A DNA stretch of 64,000 nucleotides from Tupaia tana (GCA_026018925.1 JAKSZU010000004.1:36723233-36787232), one strand, 5' to 3'. Numbered from the stretch's first letter, positions 33,780-45,536 are shown. A program made the numbers and translations. Notes: generated by a model from the sequence alone, not told the origin.

Positions 33780-34021
33780 GGGCCAGCTGGTGGTGTGGTA
33801 GTTAAGGTGCTGGACTACTGCATGACCAAATGTGGTTCGAGTCCTGGACCAGTAGCCTGGAAATCACTGGGGGTGTGTGTGTGCGCTTGCCCCTAATCCT
33901 GAGACAAGAATGCAGAAGGGATTGCTGTGAGGTCATCCCCCTACGGGTGATTTTTCACTTTCCCTCACACTGTCTCTCTTCAATGAGGGCACACCCTCTG
34001 AGGCAAAAACCTAAAAAAAAA
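33780..34021 (+). mobile_element. SINE, family C
   Basis: GGCCAGCTGGTGGTGTGGTA, intact B box GGTTCGAGTCC, CTTGCCCCTAATCCTGAGAC, CCCCCTACGGGTGATTTTTC, GAGGCAAAAACC plus poly(A). Confidence 0.92.
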
Positions 34022-34193
34022 TTTTTAAAAATTATGGTACTATTATTTTACAGCTATTTTTAGATGCAGTTATAGAAATATAGATGCAAAATGTAGTTCC
34101 TTAAATTTCTGAGGATTTTTTCTTTTTGTGATTCTCTGGTGACTTTCTAGTGACATCGTAGATGTCCAACACATGTTTATGAAAAACAGTGCC

Positions 34194-34328
34194 TTGAAAA
34201 TCATGCCAGGCATATGTGCATGCTTGCCTAGAATCCCAAGGGGATCATGGTATAACCGTCTCCCTTAGCAGGTAATTTCTCCCTTTCCCTCTCTCTGGTG
34301 AGCACACACAGCCTATGGCAAAAACCTA
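34194..34328 (+). mobile_element. SINE, family C, 5'-truncated
   Basis: It begins within the element at TTGAAAATCATGCCAGGC and runs through GCATGCTTGCCTAGAATCCC to CTATGGCAAAAACC. The tRNA-like head and B box are missing. Confidence 0.85.
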
Positions 34329-35004
34329 GAGGAGAAAAAAGTAAAAGAAAAGAATGAAATACAGGAATGATAAATTAAAGAAAACGAGGTGGAGCGTAAC
34401 ACAATCCTGCTACCATTGTAAATGCTATGGATACACATCCTGGTACACACCTGCAGGATTTTCCCTTTTTTTTTCAGTTGCTGCCTTAGAGGGTTTGTAC
34501 ACCTTGAACTTTACTGGAAAACATCAAATTAGTTTTCAAAATGATTGAAAATTTATGTTCCTGTCAGCAGTGTTTAAAAGCTTCTATGTATCTATGCACT
34601 CACTGACCCTTGATAGTATCAGACTTAACTTTTGTAGATCTAATCTGTATGTAATGGTATTTCATTGCTTTAATTGATGTTTTCATAATTACTAATGGAT
34701 TTAAGTGATTTTAAAATGTTTATTGCGCCATGTTTTTTTATTTTCTGTGACAAGGCTATTTAGATATTGTATCCATTTTTGTGTTTTTCTCCTCTATTAG
34801 TAAATATTTTTAAGGCATTTTTAACATACATTTGAATAATAATATCGGGTTAGTTATATGTGTTACAAATAACTTATCCTAGGCTAGCTTATTTTTCACT
34901 CTTTTATTGGTGTTTCTTGATGCATAAAAATTTTTCTTTTTGAAAAATATGAATTTCATTAATATTTTGTTGTATGTGGTTAATTCTTTAAGAAATCCTC
35001 TTTT

Positions 35005-35261
35005 GGAGCTGACCCTGTGGCCTCATGTTTATAAGGGAGTCAGATCCTACATGGTCGACAGTTTGAATCCTGCCTGTGGTGGCTTTAAAAGCACTGGGCA
35101 TGTGTGCGTGCATGCCCCCAATCCCCAGGGAGCAGAGAAAGGTGGAGAAGGAATTACGTCATAATCACACGCCATTGGATTGGTTTCTCACTCTTCCTTT
35201 CTGTTTCCCTGGCTTTCTCTGGAAAGCACATAGACCTCTGACAAATTAAGAAGGAAAAAAA
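35005..35261 (+). mobile_element. SINE, family C (first insertion in a reused site)
   Basis: GGAGCTGACCCTGTGGCCTC, GTTTGAATCCTGCC, GCGTGCATGCCCCCAATCCC, A-rich end. Flanked by AAATCCTCTTTT (34993-35004) and AAATCCTTTT (35262-35271). Confidence 0.88.
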
Positions 35262-35283
35262 AAATCCTTTTATTTTTATTATT

Positions 35284-35537
35284 TTTGAGAGAGGTTTTTG
35301 CTATAGGGCGCGTGCGCTTGCCAGACAGACAGAGAGAGACAGAGAGACAGAAAGTGAGAAATCACCCCCAAGAGGGGATGGCCACACCGCAATCCCTTCT
35401 CCTCCATTCTCCTCTCAGGATCTTGGGCACGCACGCACATGCGCCCAGCGTGAGTTTAAGCTACCGGGTCTGGGACTCCAACCGTGGATGACTACGTGGG
35501 AGTCCAGCGACATAGCCATTACACTAACTGCTGGTCC
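35284..35537 (-). mobile_element. SINE, family A
   Basis: Minus-oriented. GAGAGAGGTTTTTGCTATAG, GGCGCGTGCGCTTGCCAGAC, CCATTCTCCTCTCAGGATCT, GACTCCAACCGTGGATGAC, TTACACTAACTGCTGGTCCC. The copy of AAATCCTTTT at 35544 follows it. Confidence 0.95.
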
Positions 35538-35553
35538 CAAAATAAATCCTTTT

Positions 35554-35817
35554 TTTTTTTTTTTTTTTTTTTTTGAGAGGTTTTTGCTATAGGGGACGTG
35601 CATTCGCCAGACAGACAGAGAGAAACATAGAGACAGAAAGCGAGAAATCACCTCCCAGGGGGGATGGTCACGCTACAATCCCTTCTCCATTCTCCTCTCA
35701 GGATCTTGGGCACGCACATGCGCCCAGCGTGTTTTAAGCCACTGGGTCCGGGACTCGAACCGCGGTCGACTATGTGGGAGTCCAGAGACATAGCCATTAC
35801 GCTAACTGCTGGTTCCC
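35554..35817 (-). mobile_element. SINE, family A
   Basis: Minus-oriented, directly after the previous copy. T run, GAGAGGTTTTTGCTATAGGG, GACTCGAACCGCGGTCGAC (intact B box), TTACGCTAACTGCTGGTTCC. AATCCTTTT lies at both ends (35545 and 35818). Confidence 0.96.
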
Positions 35818-36900
35818 AATCCTTTTTGATCTTAAGTTTGGAGATAAATTATTGTACTTTTTCTCTAAAAGTGTTAAGGTTTTATGTGCCATCATTGATC
35901 CCTCCTTCTCCCAATAATTTGCAATGCCATCTCTGTCATATTTCAAGATTCTATTTATGCAGGGTTATGATACTGGGCTCTCTATTCTGGTGTGCTTGGT
36001 TTCTGTGTCCATCTCTGAGCTTAATTAGTGATTTATGTCTGTAAAGCAATTTCTACTGTATTATCTTTCAGAGACAAGAGGTTTGTTTTTGTTCTGTGTT
36101 ACCCATATAAAGTTGTAAACTGTTGGTTAAAGTCTATGAAAATCTGTTAGAATTTCTATTGTAATTACATTGAAGCTATAGAACCATTTGTAGAGAATTG
36201 ACATTTTTCTCTTCTTGAGAAGAGTTTTAAAATGAAAGATAAAATTGATGACATTCAATAAAATATTTGGATTTGGTATTTTTGTCATGAAAGGATTTTA
36301 AAACAATAACTCAACTTTTTAAGTTATTTCAAGGCTACTATTTATTCTTGTTTTAGTAAGTTATATTTTTTAAGACTGCCTATTTTGTCTGCTCTTAAAC
36401 TTACTGATAGAATGTTATTATACACACACTCATATATAGATACTCATACATGCATATATAAAAGTAATACAGTCTTTTATCTTTTTCATCTTGAGCCTAA
36501 CTGCAGTTATGTTTCTGTCTTCTTTTTCAACATTGTTTGGCGGTGCGCAGTCTTTTCTTGCTCGGTCATGTTATGTATTTATCTATTTATTAGTCTTTTC
36601 AAAAAAAACGCCCTTATCTTTGTTGATCTTTCCTACTATATCTTTGTATTCTGTTTCGTTGACTTATGTCCTTCTCTTTTGTATTTTCATTCTAATTTCC
36701 TTGGGTTCATCTGGTTCTTTTTCTAACTTCTTATAGAGGTTGTCTCGTGTATATTTAGCCATTCACCTTCTTTAATATGAGTATTTTTAAGGCTTTTATT
36801 TCCTTTCTAAATACTGTTTATATTGTGTCTAACAAATTTGATGTAGTATTTTCATTATTATTTGATTCTGAATATTTTGAAATTCCTACCATGAATTTTT

Positions 36901-37165
36901 TATTTTTACTTTTTTTAGAAAGAGACTTTTGCGATAGGGCACATGTGCTCACTGGAGAGACAGAGAGACAGGAGGCGAGAAATCACCCCCAAGTGGGGGA
37001 TGGTCATGCTGCAATCCTTTCTCTTCCCTACTACTCCTGGGATCTTGGGCACACATGTACACACCCCCGTGTGTATGAATTTTAAGCTGTCAGGTCCACG
37101 ACTTGAACTGTGGTCACCTGTGTGGGAGTCCAGCAATGTAATCATTGCACCATCTTCTGGTCCCC
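36901..37165 (-). mobile_element. SINE, family A/C
   Basis: Minus-oriented. GACTTTTGCGATAGGGCACA, AATCACCCCCAAGTGGGGGA, GACTTGAACTGTGGTCACC, end TCTTCTGGTCCCC. Target duplication TAYCATGAATTTTT at 36887-36900 and 37166-37179. Confidence 0.93.
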
Positions 37166-37570
37166 TATCATGAATTTTTTTTTTTTTGACTCATGAGTTA
37201 TTTCAAACTATTTTTAAATTTCTAAAATATCAGAGTTTTTAATTTTTTTCTTTTTGATTTCTAATTTAATTGCCTAGTTATTAGAGAAAGGGGCCTACAT
37301 AATATAGTTTATCAATTTAATTAAGGTATACTTTCTACTGCTACCATGTGTGCTATTTAAAAAACTGTGAGTGTTTAAGAGAATGTATGTTCTCTAATAA
37401 CTGAGTACAAAATTATTCATGTGTGTGTACATGTATATATGTATATGTTTTTCTTTTGTTCTAATATCCTGCCTCTTTTCCTTTTTTTTTGCTTGATCTA
37501 CAAAAAGTTGAGATATGTATGTTGAAATGATCCATTTTGATAGTGATGATATCTTTTGTAGCTCTATCCA

Positions 37571-37826
37571 TTTTTTTTTTGGAAGATTTTTGCCATAGGA
37601 CATGTGTACTTGCTGGGAGAGACAGAGGGAGACAGAGAGAAGGAGAGTGAGAACATCAGGGAAGATGGCCATGCCACAATTTTTTCTCCCCCCTTCTCCT
37701 CCTGGGATTTTGGGCACACATGCACGTTCACCTTGTACGATTTTTCAAGCTACCAGGTCCAGGACTCACATAGCTGTCAGCCATGTAGGAGTCCAGCTCC
37801 TTAATCATCATGCTACCTGTTGGCCC
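37571..37826 (-). mobile_element. SINE, family C
   Basis: Minus-oriented. T run, GATTTTTGCCATAGGACATG, GATGGCCATGCCACAATTTT, CCAGGTCCAGGACTCACATAG (altered B box) and CTACCTGTTGGCCCA. Confidence 0.9.
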
Positions 37827-38225
37827 AGTCCTATCAGTTCTGATTAATAAATCATAAAGTTCTTTTATTAATCAAATATAATTTTAGAATTTTTATATAT
37901 TTCTGATATATTGAACTTGTATCATTATATAGTAATTTTAATGCTAATTATGTTATTGTCTATAACTCTTATTTCATTTTATTTTGTTCGTGTGTATGTT
38001 CGTGTGTGTAGCATGTGTTTGCTTAGGATACCTTTTTCCATGTATTTATTTGTAAGTGTTCATGTTCTAAGGGTGTCTCTTATAAATACTATATATCTAG
38101 AATATGTTTTGTTTTGATACTTTTAAATCCAGTTTCAAAATCTTTGTCTTTTAAATGGCAGCCTAAATATATTCATTTTCATCATGATTTTTGGTATCTT
38201 TGAACCTATTTCTACCTTCTTATTT

Positions 38226-38504
38226 ATTTATTTATTTATTTATTTATTTGGAGAGAATTTTGCTATAGGGCATGTGTGCTCGCCAGGAAGACAGAGAGAG
38301 ACAGAGAGACAGAAAGTGAGAAATCACCCCCCCCCCGGGGGGGGATGGCCACGCTGCAATCCCTTCTCCTCTATTTTCCTCTCGGGATCTTGGGCACGCA
38401 TGCACACGCACCCGGCATGAGTTTAAGCCACCGGGTCCAGGACTTGAACCGCGGTCGATTACATGGGTGTCCAGCGACATAGCCATTACACTAACTGCTG
38501 GTAC
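38226..38504 (-). mobile_element. SINE, family A
   Basis: Minus-oriented. (TTTA)n tail, TTGCTATAGGGCATGTGTGC, a C10/G8 run, GACTTGAACCGCGGTCGATT, end ACTGCTGGTA. A perfect 14-bp target duplication CTACCTTCTTATTT lies at 38212-38225 and 38505-38518. Confidence 0.96.
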
Positions 38505-39080
38505 CTACCTTCTTATTTTTGTTCTCTATCTGTTCCTTTTTCCTATGCATTTTCCCTTCTTTTGGCTTTTTGGTTGATCAAAATGGGTTTTCCCCAATTT
38601 TATTACTTTCCTTCTATTTTTCTTTAGTGGCTATACTTAAATTACCACACTTCAAACTTCAAATACTTTCTTGTTTTACATACTATTTTAACTGTTTTAT
38701 TTTTAACAACTACTGTACATCTCATATTATTTTTTGTAGCATTTATTTCAAGTAAGTTGCACATTTCTGATTTTGTTTGCTTACCATTCTCTTTTGTCCT
38801 AGATTTGTCTGCCTGGCACTATTCTGTACATCTTTAAGAAATGTCTTTAGTATAGGTTTGGTGAGGGTTGCTACTCTCAGTTTTTAGTTATCTGAATTTA
38901 TATTTATTATTTCTCTTTCTTGAAAGATTGTTTGGCTTAATTCGTAGTAATGTATTGACAGTCCTTTCTCTCCATAGTTCTACCTACTGTCTTCTGCTTT
39001 TCGTGTTGTTCAGAAGACTACTCTCCAGTCTAGCAGTCTGTCCTTTTAGTGATCTTTTTGCTCCAACTGCTTTTAGTTAA

Positions 39081-39896
39081 AAATACTGTCCTTTTAAATT
39101 TGAGATATAGATTCACATGTAGCTACAGATCCTGTTACCTAACATTCTCTTTACTCTGTTCTCCCCAATTGCAATAAGTCCTTGCAGAAGTATAGTGCAA
39201 TATCAGTCTTTGCGATTTTATTCTTCATTTCTTTAAACGTAGGATGGATATGAATATTAAGTGAATGAATTGTAACTTCTCAGTGTGGTACTCAGTGTAC
39301 AGCATTCATTCAGATGTTAGCTGCTATTGCTTAGAGCAAAGATACCCAAACTTTTCTAAAAATCCTATGGAGGAAAATAGTCAAAGGAATCTTTTGTGGA
39401 GAAAAGGTTGGAAACACAACTGAATAACACTACAGTGAAGAACATAATGGCTATAAACCACGAAGTGAAATGTCTGTCCTTTAGTAACATAACAACTCAC
39501 TTGTCATCCACCTCTGTACCTGTCAACGCATCCTTGAGGAGAGGAGGTACTCTTCAATATGTTCTAAATAGATCATTTTCACATACAGTTTTCCCTTTGT
39601 AACAGAAACTCTGCAAGCACAGAGTCTCTGCAACATTTACATGCTCGTTGTTTTCAGTGTTATACTCTTAGCACCTAGTTGGAGTACAGTAATTTTTTTG
39701 GTCATAGTTGATCTCATTAATCGTGTAGCATGAGTAAGAGTTTAGGGTAAGCTCTGAGAGGTTAAGTCTAAATTTTTGTGAACTTTCTTTGCGTAGATCC
39801 AAGGTATAGTGTAGTGAATAACCATATTAAAGTAAAATAAGACCTATTGGAAAAATTTTAAAATGCAGCCTTGTCCTTCCTTTTGATTACTCTATC
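39081..39896. other. Intron stretch, nothing identified
   Basis: Mixed sequence with no recognised repeat. A 68-codon open frame (39396-39602) has no similarity I recognise. Confidence 0.4.
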
Positions 39897-40565
39897 TGTA
39901 CTGTGGGCTGAATTGTGTCCTCTCAAATTCCTATGTTGAAACCCTAACTCCCAGTGTGATGATATTACAAAGTGAGATCTTTGGGAAGTAATTAGTTAAA
40001 TTAGGTCATGAGATCAGAGTCCTTGTGGTAATATTTGTGGCCTTAAAGGGGAGAGAGAGATGGGGGGGGAAGAGAGAGAGAGAAAAAAATCAACTTCTCT
40101 ATTTGTGTACACACCAATAAAAAGCCATGTGAGAAATCAACGTCCCCCGGGGGGATACCCCCAAAGACCCTTTTTATAAACATTCAGAAATATTTTATAT
40201 AATTTATATTTGCTTCATTATTTCCGATTCTTTAAAATTTTTAGTCCCGTGAAGAAGACTCAATATTGTGCCTTATAGCCTTCATGCACTTTTATAGAAA
40301 TATGAATTCCCTTTAAGTGGACTCCTCAGTCATAGAACTGGGAAACAGGTAGCCTCTCAGAGGTTAGCTCCTGATGTTTGACTTAAAGGCCAAGAAGGTG
40401 GCCATCAGCAAGCTTAGAAGAGAGCCCTCTCCAGAACCCAGCCATGCCAGCACTCTAATTGCAAACTTCCAGCCTAGATAACTATGAGAGAATAAATTTC
40501 TGTTGCTTAAGCTCCACAGTCTATGTTATTTTGTTACAACAGCCTGAGCTAAGATAATCTCTGCT
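39897..40565 (+). mobile_element. MLT1 LTR, interrupted by a 225-bp duplicated segment
   Basis: The left part has GGGCTGAATTGTGTCCTCTC, CCTATGTTGAAACCCTAACT and AAATTAGGTCATGAGATCAG. The right part has AAGAAGGTGGCCATCAGCAA, GCCAGCACTCTAATTGC and GAGAATAAATTTCTGTTGCTT. MLT1 text stops near 40132 (GCCATGTGAG) and resumes near 40390, with foreign sequence between. Confidence 0.85.
40165..40389 (+). repeat. 225-bp duplicated segment, copy 1 (inside MLT1)
   Basis: TTTTTATAAACATTCAGAAA, TTATATTTGCTTCATTATTT, GTGCCTTATAG, TTATAGAAATATGAA, CTCCTGATGTTTGACTT. Same order and orientation as 41957-42179, about 80% identical by eye. A short scrap just before it (GAAATCAACGTCCCCCGGGG) resembles the family A middle on the minus strand. 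Confidence 0.85.
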
Positions 40566-40719
40566 GACAGTTTTCTCCCAGTGTGTGTTTTTTCCTCCAC
40601 TCTCATTAGGAAAGATACTTTCTGGTCCCTAGTAGATTAACTACCAGGAAGGTTTAGTTAAAAAAATGAATGAATCTTCTCTACGAAAGAGTATCGAGAG
40701 AACATCTTTCTTGCTGCTG

Positions 40720-41160
40720 TGGGTTGTATTGTGTTCACTAAAAGATATGCTAAGGTCCTAAGTTCTGCTATTCATTAATTATTTGGAAATAGGATCTTTG
40801 CAGATGTAATCAATTTAGGTTATACTTGGGTACAGTGGAACCCCTAATTCAGTCTGACTGTCATCCTTATAAGAGGAAAATGCCACGTGAAAAGATAGAC
40901 ATATGGCAAGCTATGTTATTCTGACAGAGGCAGAGATTGCAGTAATACAGCTAAATGTAAGCCAAGGAATGCCAAGGATGGTGACCACAACCAGAGCTTA
41001 GGAAGAGGCAAGGAAGGACCCCATCCAGGGTAGCAGAGGGAGCATGGCCCTGCTGGCACTTTGATTTCATAATTTATCTTCTGGAACTGTGAGAAAATAC
41101 ATTCTTGATTTTAGCTACTCTCTGGTGTTCTGTTATGGTAGCCCTAGAAAATGAGTACAT
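40720..41160 (+). mobile_element. MLT1 LTR
   Basis: TTGGAAATAGGATCTTTGCA, GATGTAATCAATTTAGGTTA, CATCCTTATAAGAGGAAAAT, GAGCATGGCCCTGCTGGCAC, GTTATGGTAGCCCTAGAAAA. All follow MLT1 order. Confidence 0.9.
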
Positions 41161-41956
41161 TTGCTTTTTTTTTTTTATTCAAGTAGTATTTTATTCTTGC
41201 TTTTAGTTATTTTTTCTTTCAGTGATTGTTATCAGTAATACTGCCTTCAAAGCAAGTGAATACAGTACACAGATCTGAGGACCTATTGAATTCTAGTCAT
41301 CTAGTTTTATGGAATGAAGGATGCACTGGAGAAGAGAGGGGCAGTAGATAGGGAATCCATACACAATGCCCCCTAATTCTCCTGGGCCCCCACATTCTTT
41401 GTCTTGTGAAGTAAATCCAATCAGTCACCAACAAGTATATTCCACAGTGCATAGGAGGCGACTTTAGGCCAGGTCTTGCTAAAATTGTTTTTAAACTCAA
41501 GGCTATGAGCTACAAAAGGCCACAGATAAACTGATGCGAATTGGAAAGGACAATAGACCCACGGGTTAGTTTGTATTACGGTTGCCTTTTATTTATGGAA
41601 TCTTACCGCTAATGGTAAACCTGCTCTTTTAAAATTTTATTTTGTTTAAAAAAAAAGTTTGTCACTATTTATTAGAAGAGTACTATGTAATATGTTTAAG
41701 TATTCACTTAAATTTCAGTCCTGTAAGTGCCTCCCAGGTAAGCAGAAATAAAACATTTTCTTCTGTTTTATTTTGCAACACAAGAGGGCAGCATTGCTTC
41801 ACTGTTCATTTCCTGCAGGCCCAACCCTGAAGGACTTTGCGTAGGTTTAAACACATAGTGCCTCTCTTCTAGAAGGTAATCATTTGAGAATTGTGCACAT
41901 GTAGATCTCGATTATTTATTGCTTACATGGCATTCATTTTAATGCTAGCTTTGAAA
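41161..41956. other. Intron stretch, nothing identified
   Basis: Unassigned sequence between the MLT1 LTR and copy 2 of the 225-bp segment. No gene or repeat recognised. Confidence 0.4.
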
Positions 41957-42179
41957 ACAGAACCTTTTTATAAGCATTCAGAAATACTTTATGTAATGTA
42001 TATTTGCTTCATTGTTTCTGATTCTGCAACTATTGTCCACTTCTGTGATAGACTTGATATTGTGCCTTATAATGTGTATGCATGGTAATTTTATAGAAAT
42101 ATGAAGCCGACTTTTAAATCATATTACTGGGAAATAGGAAGCATATCAGGAGTTAGTTTCTGATGTTTGACTTCAAGGA
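41957..42179 (+). repeat. 225-bp duplicated segment, copy 2
   Basis: CTTTTTATAAGCATTCAGAA, GTATATTTGCTTCATTGTTT, TTGTGCCTTATAATG, TTATAGAAATATGAAGCC, TTTCTGATGTTTGACTTCAA. No MLT1 sequence flanks this copy. Confidence 0.85.
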
Positions 42180-43110
42180 TGAACAACCTACAAAACAGGT
42201 GAGCTTCCCATTGGATGTGATGCACCATGTCTGTGTGAGAGTGAAAAATGCTGTTAAGTATTCTGGAAGGCCTCTCCAAATGAATTCATTTGGATATGGG
42301 GTATGGGAGTGCAATAATAATAATAATAGGGATCATTTTAATTTTTTTGGCTACTAATATTTTAGAACCTGTTTTTGCTTTATTTACCTTATTTTTTTAT
42401 AAAACGATCTTGTAAAGTAGGTATTATTTGATTCCCATTTTAACATGTGTGGAAGCAAAAACTTGTTTTGACTGGCTCACCCCCTGGTTTAGGAAGCCTA
42501 TAAGGGGCACACCTGAATGCTAAACCCAGGCTTTTCCCACTACTCCACACTCACTTTCCCTCAGCAATAAAAGAGGTTGAATTTTGTGATTCAACAACAA
42601 TCTTGATTTGATTCAAACATCTGCATTCTTCACACCATTTAGTTCATGTATTTGCTTTAATTTAAGTTACCTATATGAAGTCCAAATTTTTATTATTGCA
42701 TTTATTACTTTCAACTCTTCACATCTGAGCAATTGTTTCATGTCTTATCTCTACAAGGGAACCGTGGTAAGATTCCAGAAGACTCAAATCTTGTGTAGAG
42801 TCCTTCACTGCACCAGTGGATCAATGATTGAGAAAAGGGTGTTTGTTTTTACGGTAGCGCAGTAGAGGCACAGAACACATTTCTTTCTGAGAGGCCCAAG
42901 GCACTAGCAAATACAGTGGCTCACCTTCTCCGTTATCTGCCTGTGGTGGAAGAGAGAATCCCATCTTAGCTTTTGAGAAAAAGAAACTGAGGCAAGAACC
43001 TCAGTTACCGAAGTCAATTGTCCATGATTGTCAGTGGTTGAAATTTGTATGCTAGCATTCTTTATTCCTTTTCTGGACTGTATCTTTTGAGTTTAATGTC
43101 ACTTTAGGGG
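42180..43110. other. Intron stretch with a short ATA repeat
   Basis: A small (AAT)n run lies at 42313-42328. Otherwise there is no recognised repeat and no supported gene; an open frame at 42608-42865 has no recognisable similarity. Confidence 0.4.
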
Positions 43111-43144
43111 ACAAACATGCTTGAATTTTAATTTCAGCTAGCCA

Positions 43145-43240
43145 TTTTCTGGTTCTTGGCTCTGGCCAAACTTCCTGAGCCTCAGATTCCTTTGTGAAAG
43201 AAGGATAAAAGTAATGCCAATTTCTCAGGTCTATGCAATC
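43145..43240 (+). mobile_element. MIR fragment
   Basis: TGAGCCTCAGATTCCTTTGT and GATAAAAGTAATGCCAATTT follow the MIR core 'gcctcagtttcctcatctgtaaaatggggataataat'. Confidence 0.6.
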
Positions 43241-43669
43241 TGTATTTGCATCTATTTATATATATAGATCTACCTATACATATATGTACATCTATCTATC
43301 TTTAAATATCTGTATGTCTACATCTATGTATATGTATGTCCATATTTATATACATACACAATAAATAATAGGCATATTTTAAAATCTATCCTATTTTGTG
43401 ACAAGACATCAGTCTAACAGCTATCTGCAGTTCTGAGCAATGCCTACTGAAGCCACTGGGTGTCTCTAGAAAGCTTGATGTTTAGGGAAAGGAAAAAAGA
43501 TTCCGGTGAACACATGCTTCATAAATTGTACAGTCTTGTAAAAATATAAAACCATTAAAATGACTCCATTCTCAGACGTCAACTTCCACTTGATTTTTTC
43601 ACTTATCTAGTTAGCTCAAATGAAACATTTTCTGGACACCAAATGTGTGCTAGGGAGATGCGTGTTCTT

Positions 43670-44140
43670 TTAAAAATATGTATTAAGGACCTACAATGAG
43701 CACTGTCCTAGGCCCTGGAGATTCTGCAATGGACAAAGCAGACTATTCTTTTGTCCTGGAGCTTGTATTATTAAGGGCGACATATGTGGGGCACAGATGT
43801 CAGATGTAGAATGTTTAGTGATAAATAATATAGAGAAAAACAAAGCTTGGTAAAGGGTTAGAGAATGATTGAGACTGTTATTTTACAGAGTTGTTCAAAA
43901 ATCCTTCAAGGGGATGAAAATTGAGCAGACTTGTATGAGATAAAGGAACAAATCACACATACATCTAGGAGTGAGTTCTTGGCAACAAGAACAGAAAGTC
44001 AAAGACCATGAAATGAGCATGTGTTCTTGGAGTGTTTGTGAAACAGCAGAGAGGCCAGGGTGAACCACACAAATGATGGGGTTTTCTATGTAATCAATTG
44101 TCTTTTTGAGGGGCAATATCTAGTATAATTGTATAATTTT
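43670..44140 (+). mobile_element. Old unclassified repeat, copy 1
   Basis: ATTAAGGACCTACAATGAGC, CTAGGCCCTGGAGATTCTGC, AGCTTGTATTATTAAGGG. The same phrases recur at 56575-56955. They belong to a common ancient mammalian repeat ('cctactatgtgccaggcactgttctaggcactggggatacagc') whose family I cannot name with certainty. Confidence 0.5.
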
Positions 44141-44170
44141 ATAGCTCCTCTTTTTTAGGTGTTCATAATG

Positions 44171-44345
44171 AGAATAATTAGTAGTTATTGAGCACTTGCT
44201 ATGTGCTAGGTTAGTCCTTAAAACCCTACAAATAAACATAATTCAGTACTATTTCAAAGAACTCAAGTGGCTTTCCTAAGGTAACACATCCAGAAGTTGG
44301 TGAGGCCACTGTGTCTTGTTTCAAAGTTTAAGCTGCAGAGTAACT
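44171..44345 (-). mobile_element. MIR, antisense
   Basis: TTATTGAGCACTTGCTATGT, GTGCTAGGTTAGTCC, AACTCAAGTGGCTTTCCTAA, GGTAACACATCCAGAAGTTG. This is the reverse of MIR read from its 3' end. Confidence 0.75.
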
Positions 44346-45270
44346 CAATGGGAAGATATGAGTGAAACACACATAATAATAAACAGGGGTTATGGAAAGT
44401 TGCAAGAGAGAATGACAGGTGACTTTGGCCATGAGGGGTGAGGATGAGTTTCTTTAAAAAGGAAAAGATAGGAGTAGGAGTGGTAGAGAACCTCCTAACA
44501 GAATGAAGGCACGGAGGCATAGAAGAGTATGGTGTGTGCATGTTGGAAATAGCAAACAGGAAAGTGTTACTGAAGACACGATAGCACTCAATGTAGCAGA
44601 CACCGGCATGTGCCTGCCGTGCCAGGGAAGGTCTGCTACTGCAATACAGAACACTTACCAGCCATGACTCATTGGGCAGAGATGGGCACCTGACCCACAG
44701 GTAGCAGAACTCATTGTTTTACTAGGGACAGAGATGACTTGTATGACTTGACTCAAACACGTAAGTTATCTAAATTCAACTCTCAGAAAACTCAGCAAAG
44801 TTACCGAGATTGTTGCTAGTGCATGGAAAGCCCTGAAATAGGTAGGGTATCCAGATGTGGGGGCTTAAGAAGCTATTTGAGGCCATATGAAGACTGATTA
44901 GGAAGCTGTCCACAGTAAAAGGAAAATGGAGCATGGGCAGATGGGAGCAAAGACAGAACACCATGACATGAGATTTCTGAGAAAAGAAAAAGAGACAGAA
45001 GATCTTAAGTTTATGTTGCATTTTTGATTTCCAGTTCTTTAGGCTTTATGAGGCAGGTCTATTTCCTATCCTGGATCCCCACAATATCTGCATCCTAAAA
45101 TTAGGGGACCTATATAATTTATAATCTAAAGTGACACACGTTTTTAAAGTAACAGTGGATGTTATTAGTAATTACTGGGAAAATACTGGGCAAACTGGGG
45201 TATACACAGTGGGAATGTTTAACAACTAGCACTTCAGAAAACAGCAGCAACAACGATGGATAAAAATTTA
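44346..45270. other. Intron stretch, probably old repeat remains
   Basis: 44390-44530 has purine-rich phrases (GTGACTTTGGCCATGAGGGG, GGTGTGTGCATGTTGGAAAT) like the continuation of the unclassified repeat before it. The rest is unassigned. Confidence 0.35.
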
Positions 45271-45273
45271 ATG

Positions 45274-45536
45274 GGGGAACCAGCAGTTAGCGTAATGGCT
45301 ATGTCGCTGGACTCCCACGTAATCGACCGCGGTTCGTGTCTTGGACCCGGTGGCTTAAAACTCACGCCGGGCGCGTGTGCGTGCGTGCCCAAGATCCCGA
45401 GAGGAGAATGGAGGAGAAGGGATTGCGGCGTGACCATCCCCCCTGGAGGGTGATTTCTCGCTTTCTGTCTCTATGTCTCTCTCTGTCTGTCTGGCGAGCG
45501 CACGCGCCCTATAGCGAAAAACCTCTCAAAAAAAAA
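45274..45536 (+). mobile_element. SINE, family A (young)
   Basis: GGAACCAGCAGTTAGCGTAA, TCGACCGCGGTTCGTGTC, GGGCGCGTGTGCGTGCGTGC, CTATAGCGAAAAACCTCTC plus poly(A). It is one of the least diverged copies and retains most CpGs. Confidence 0.97.

Larger units (their letters stand above)
34440..39080 (-). mobile_element. Antisense L1M LINE, about 3 kb, split by six SINEs
   Basis: Read on the minus strand this is an old L1, from upstream of ORF2 at about 39.08 kb to the ORF2 3' end at about 34.5 kb. On the plus strand: TTCCTGTCAGCAGTGTTTAA (ORF2 3' end), GGTTAATTCTTTAAGAAATC, then after the SINEs GGGCTCTCTATTCTGGTGTG, TCTTTGTTGATCTTTCCTAC, TTATTAGAGAAAGGGGCCTA (endonuclease region) and TTAAATCCAGTTTCAAAATC. 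SINEs at 35005, 35284, 35554, 36901, 37571 and 38226 interrupt it. There is no open ORF2. Confidence 0.85.

Noticed and set aside
45274-45536. CpG-rich patch that could look like a small CpG island or promoter
   Set aside because: The CpGs belong to a young family A SINE; the same patch recurs in other copies.
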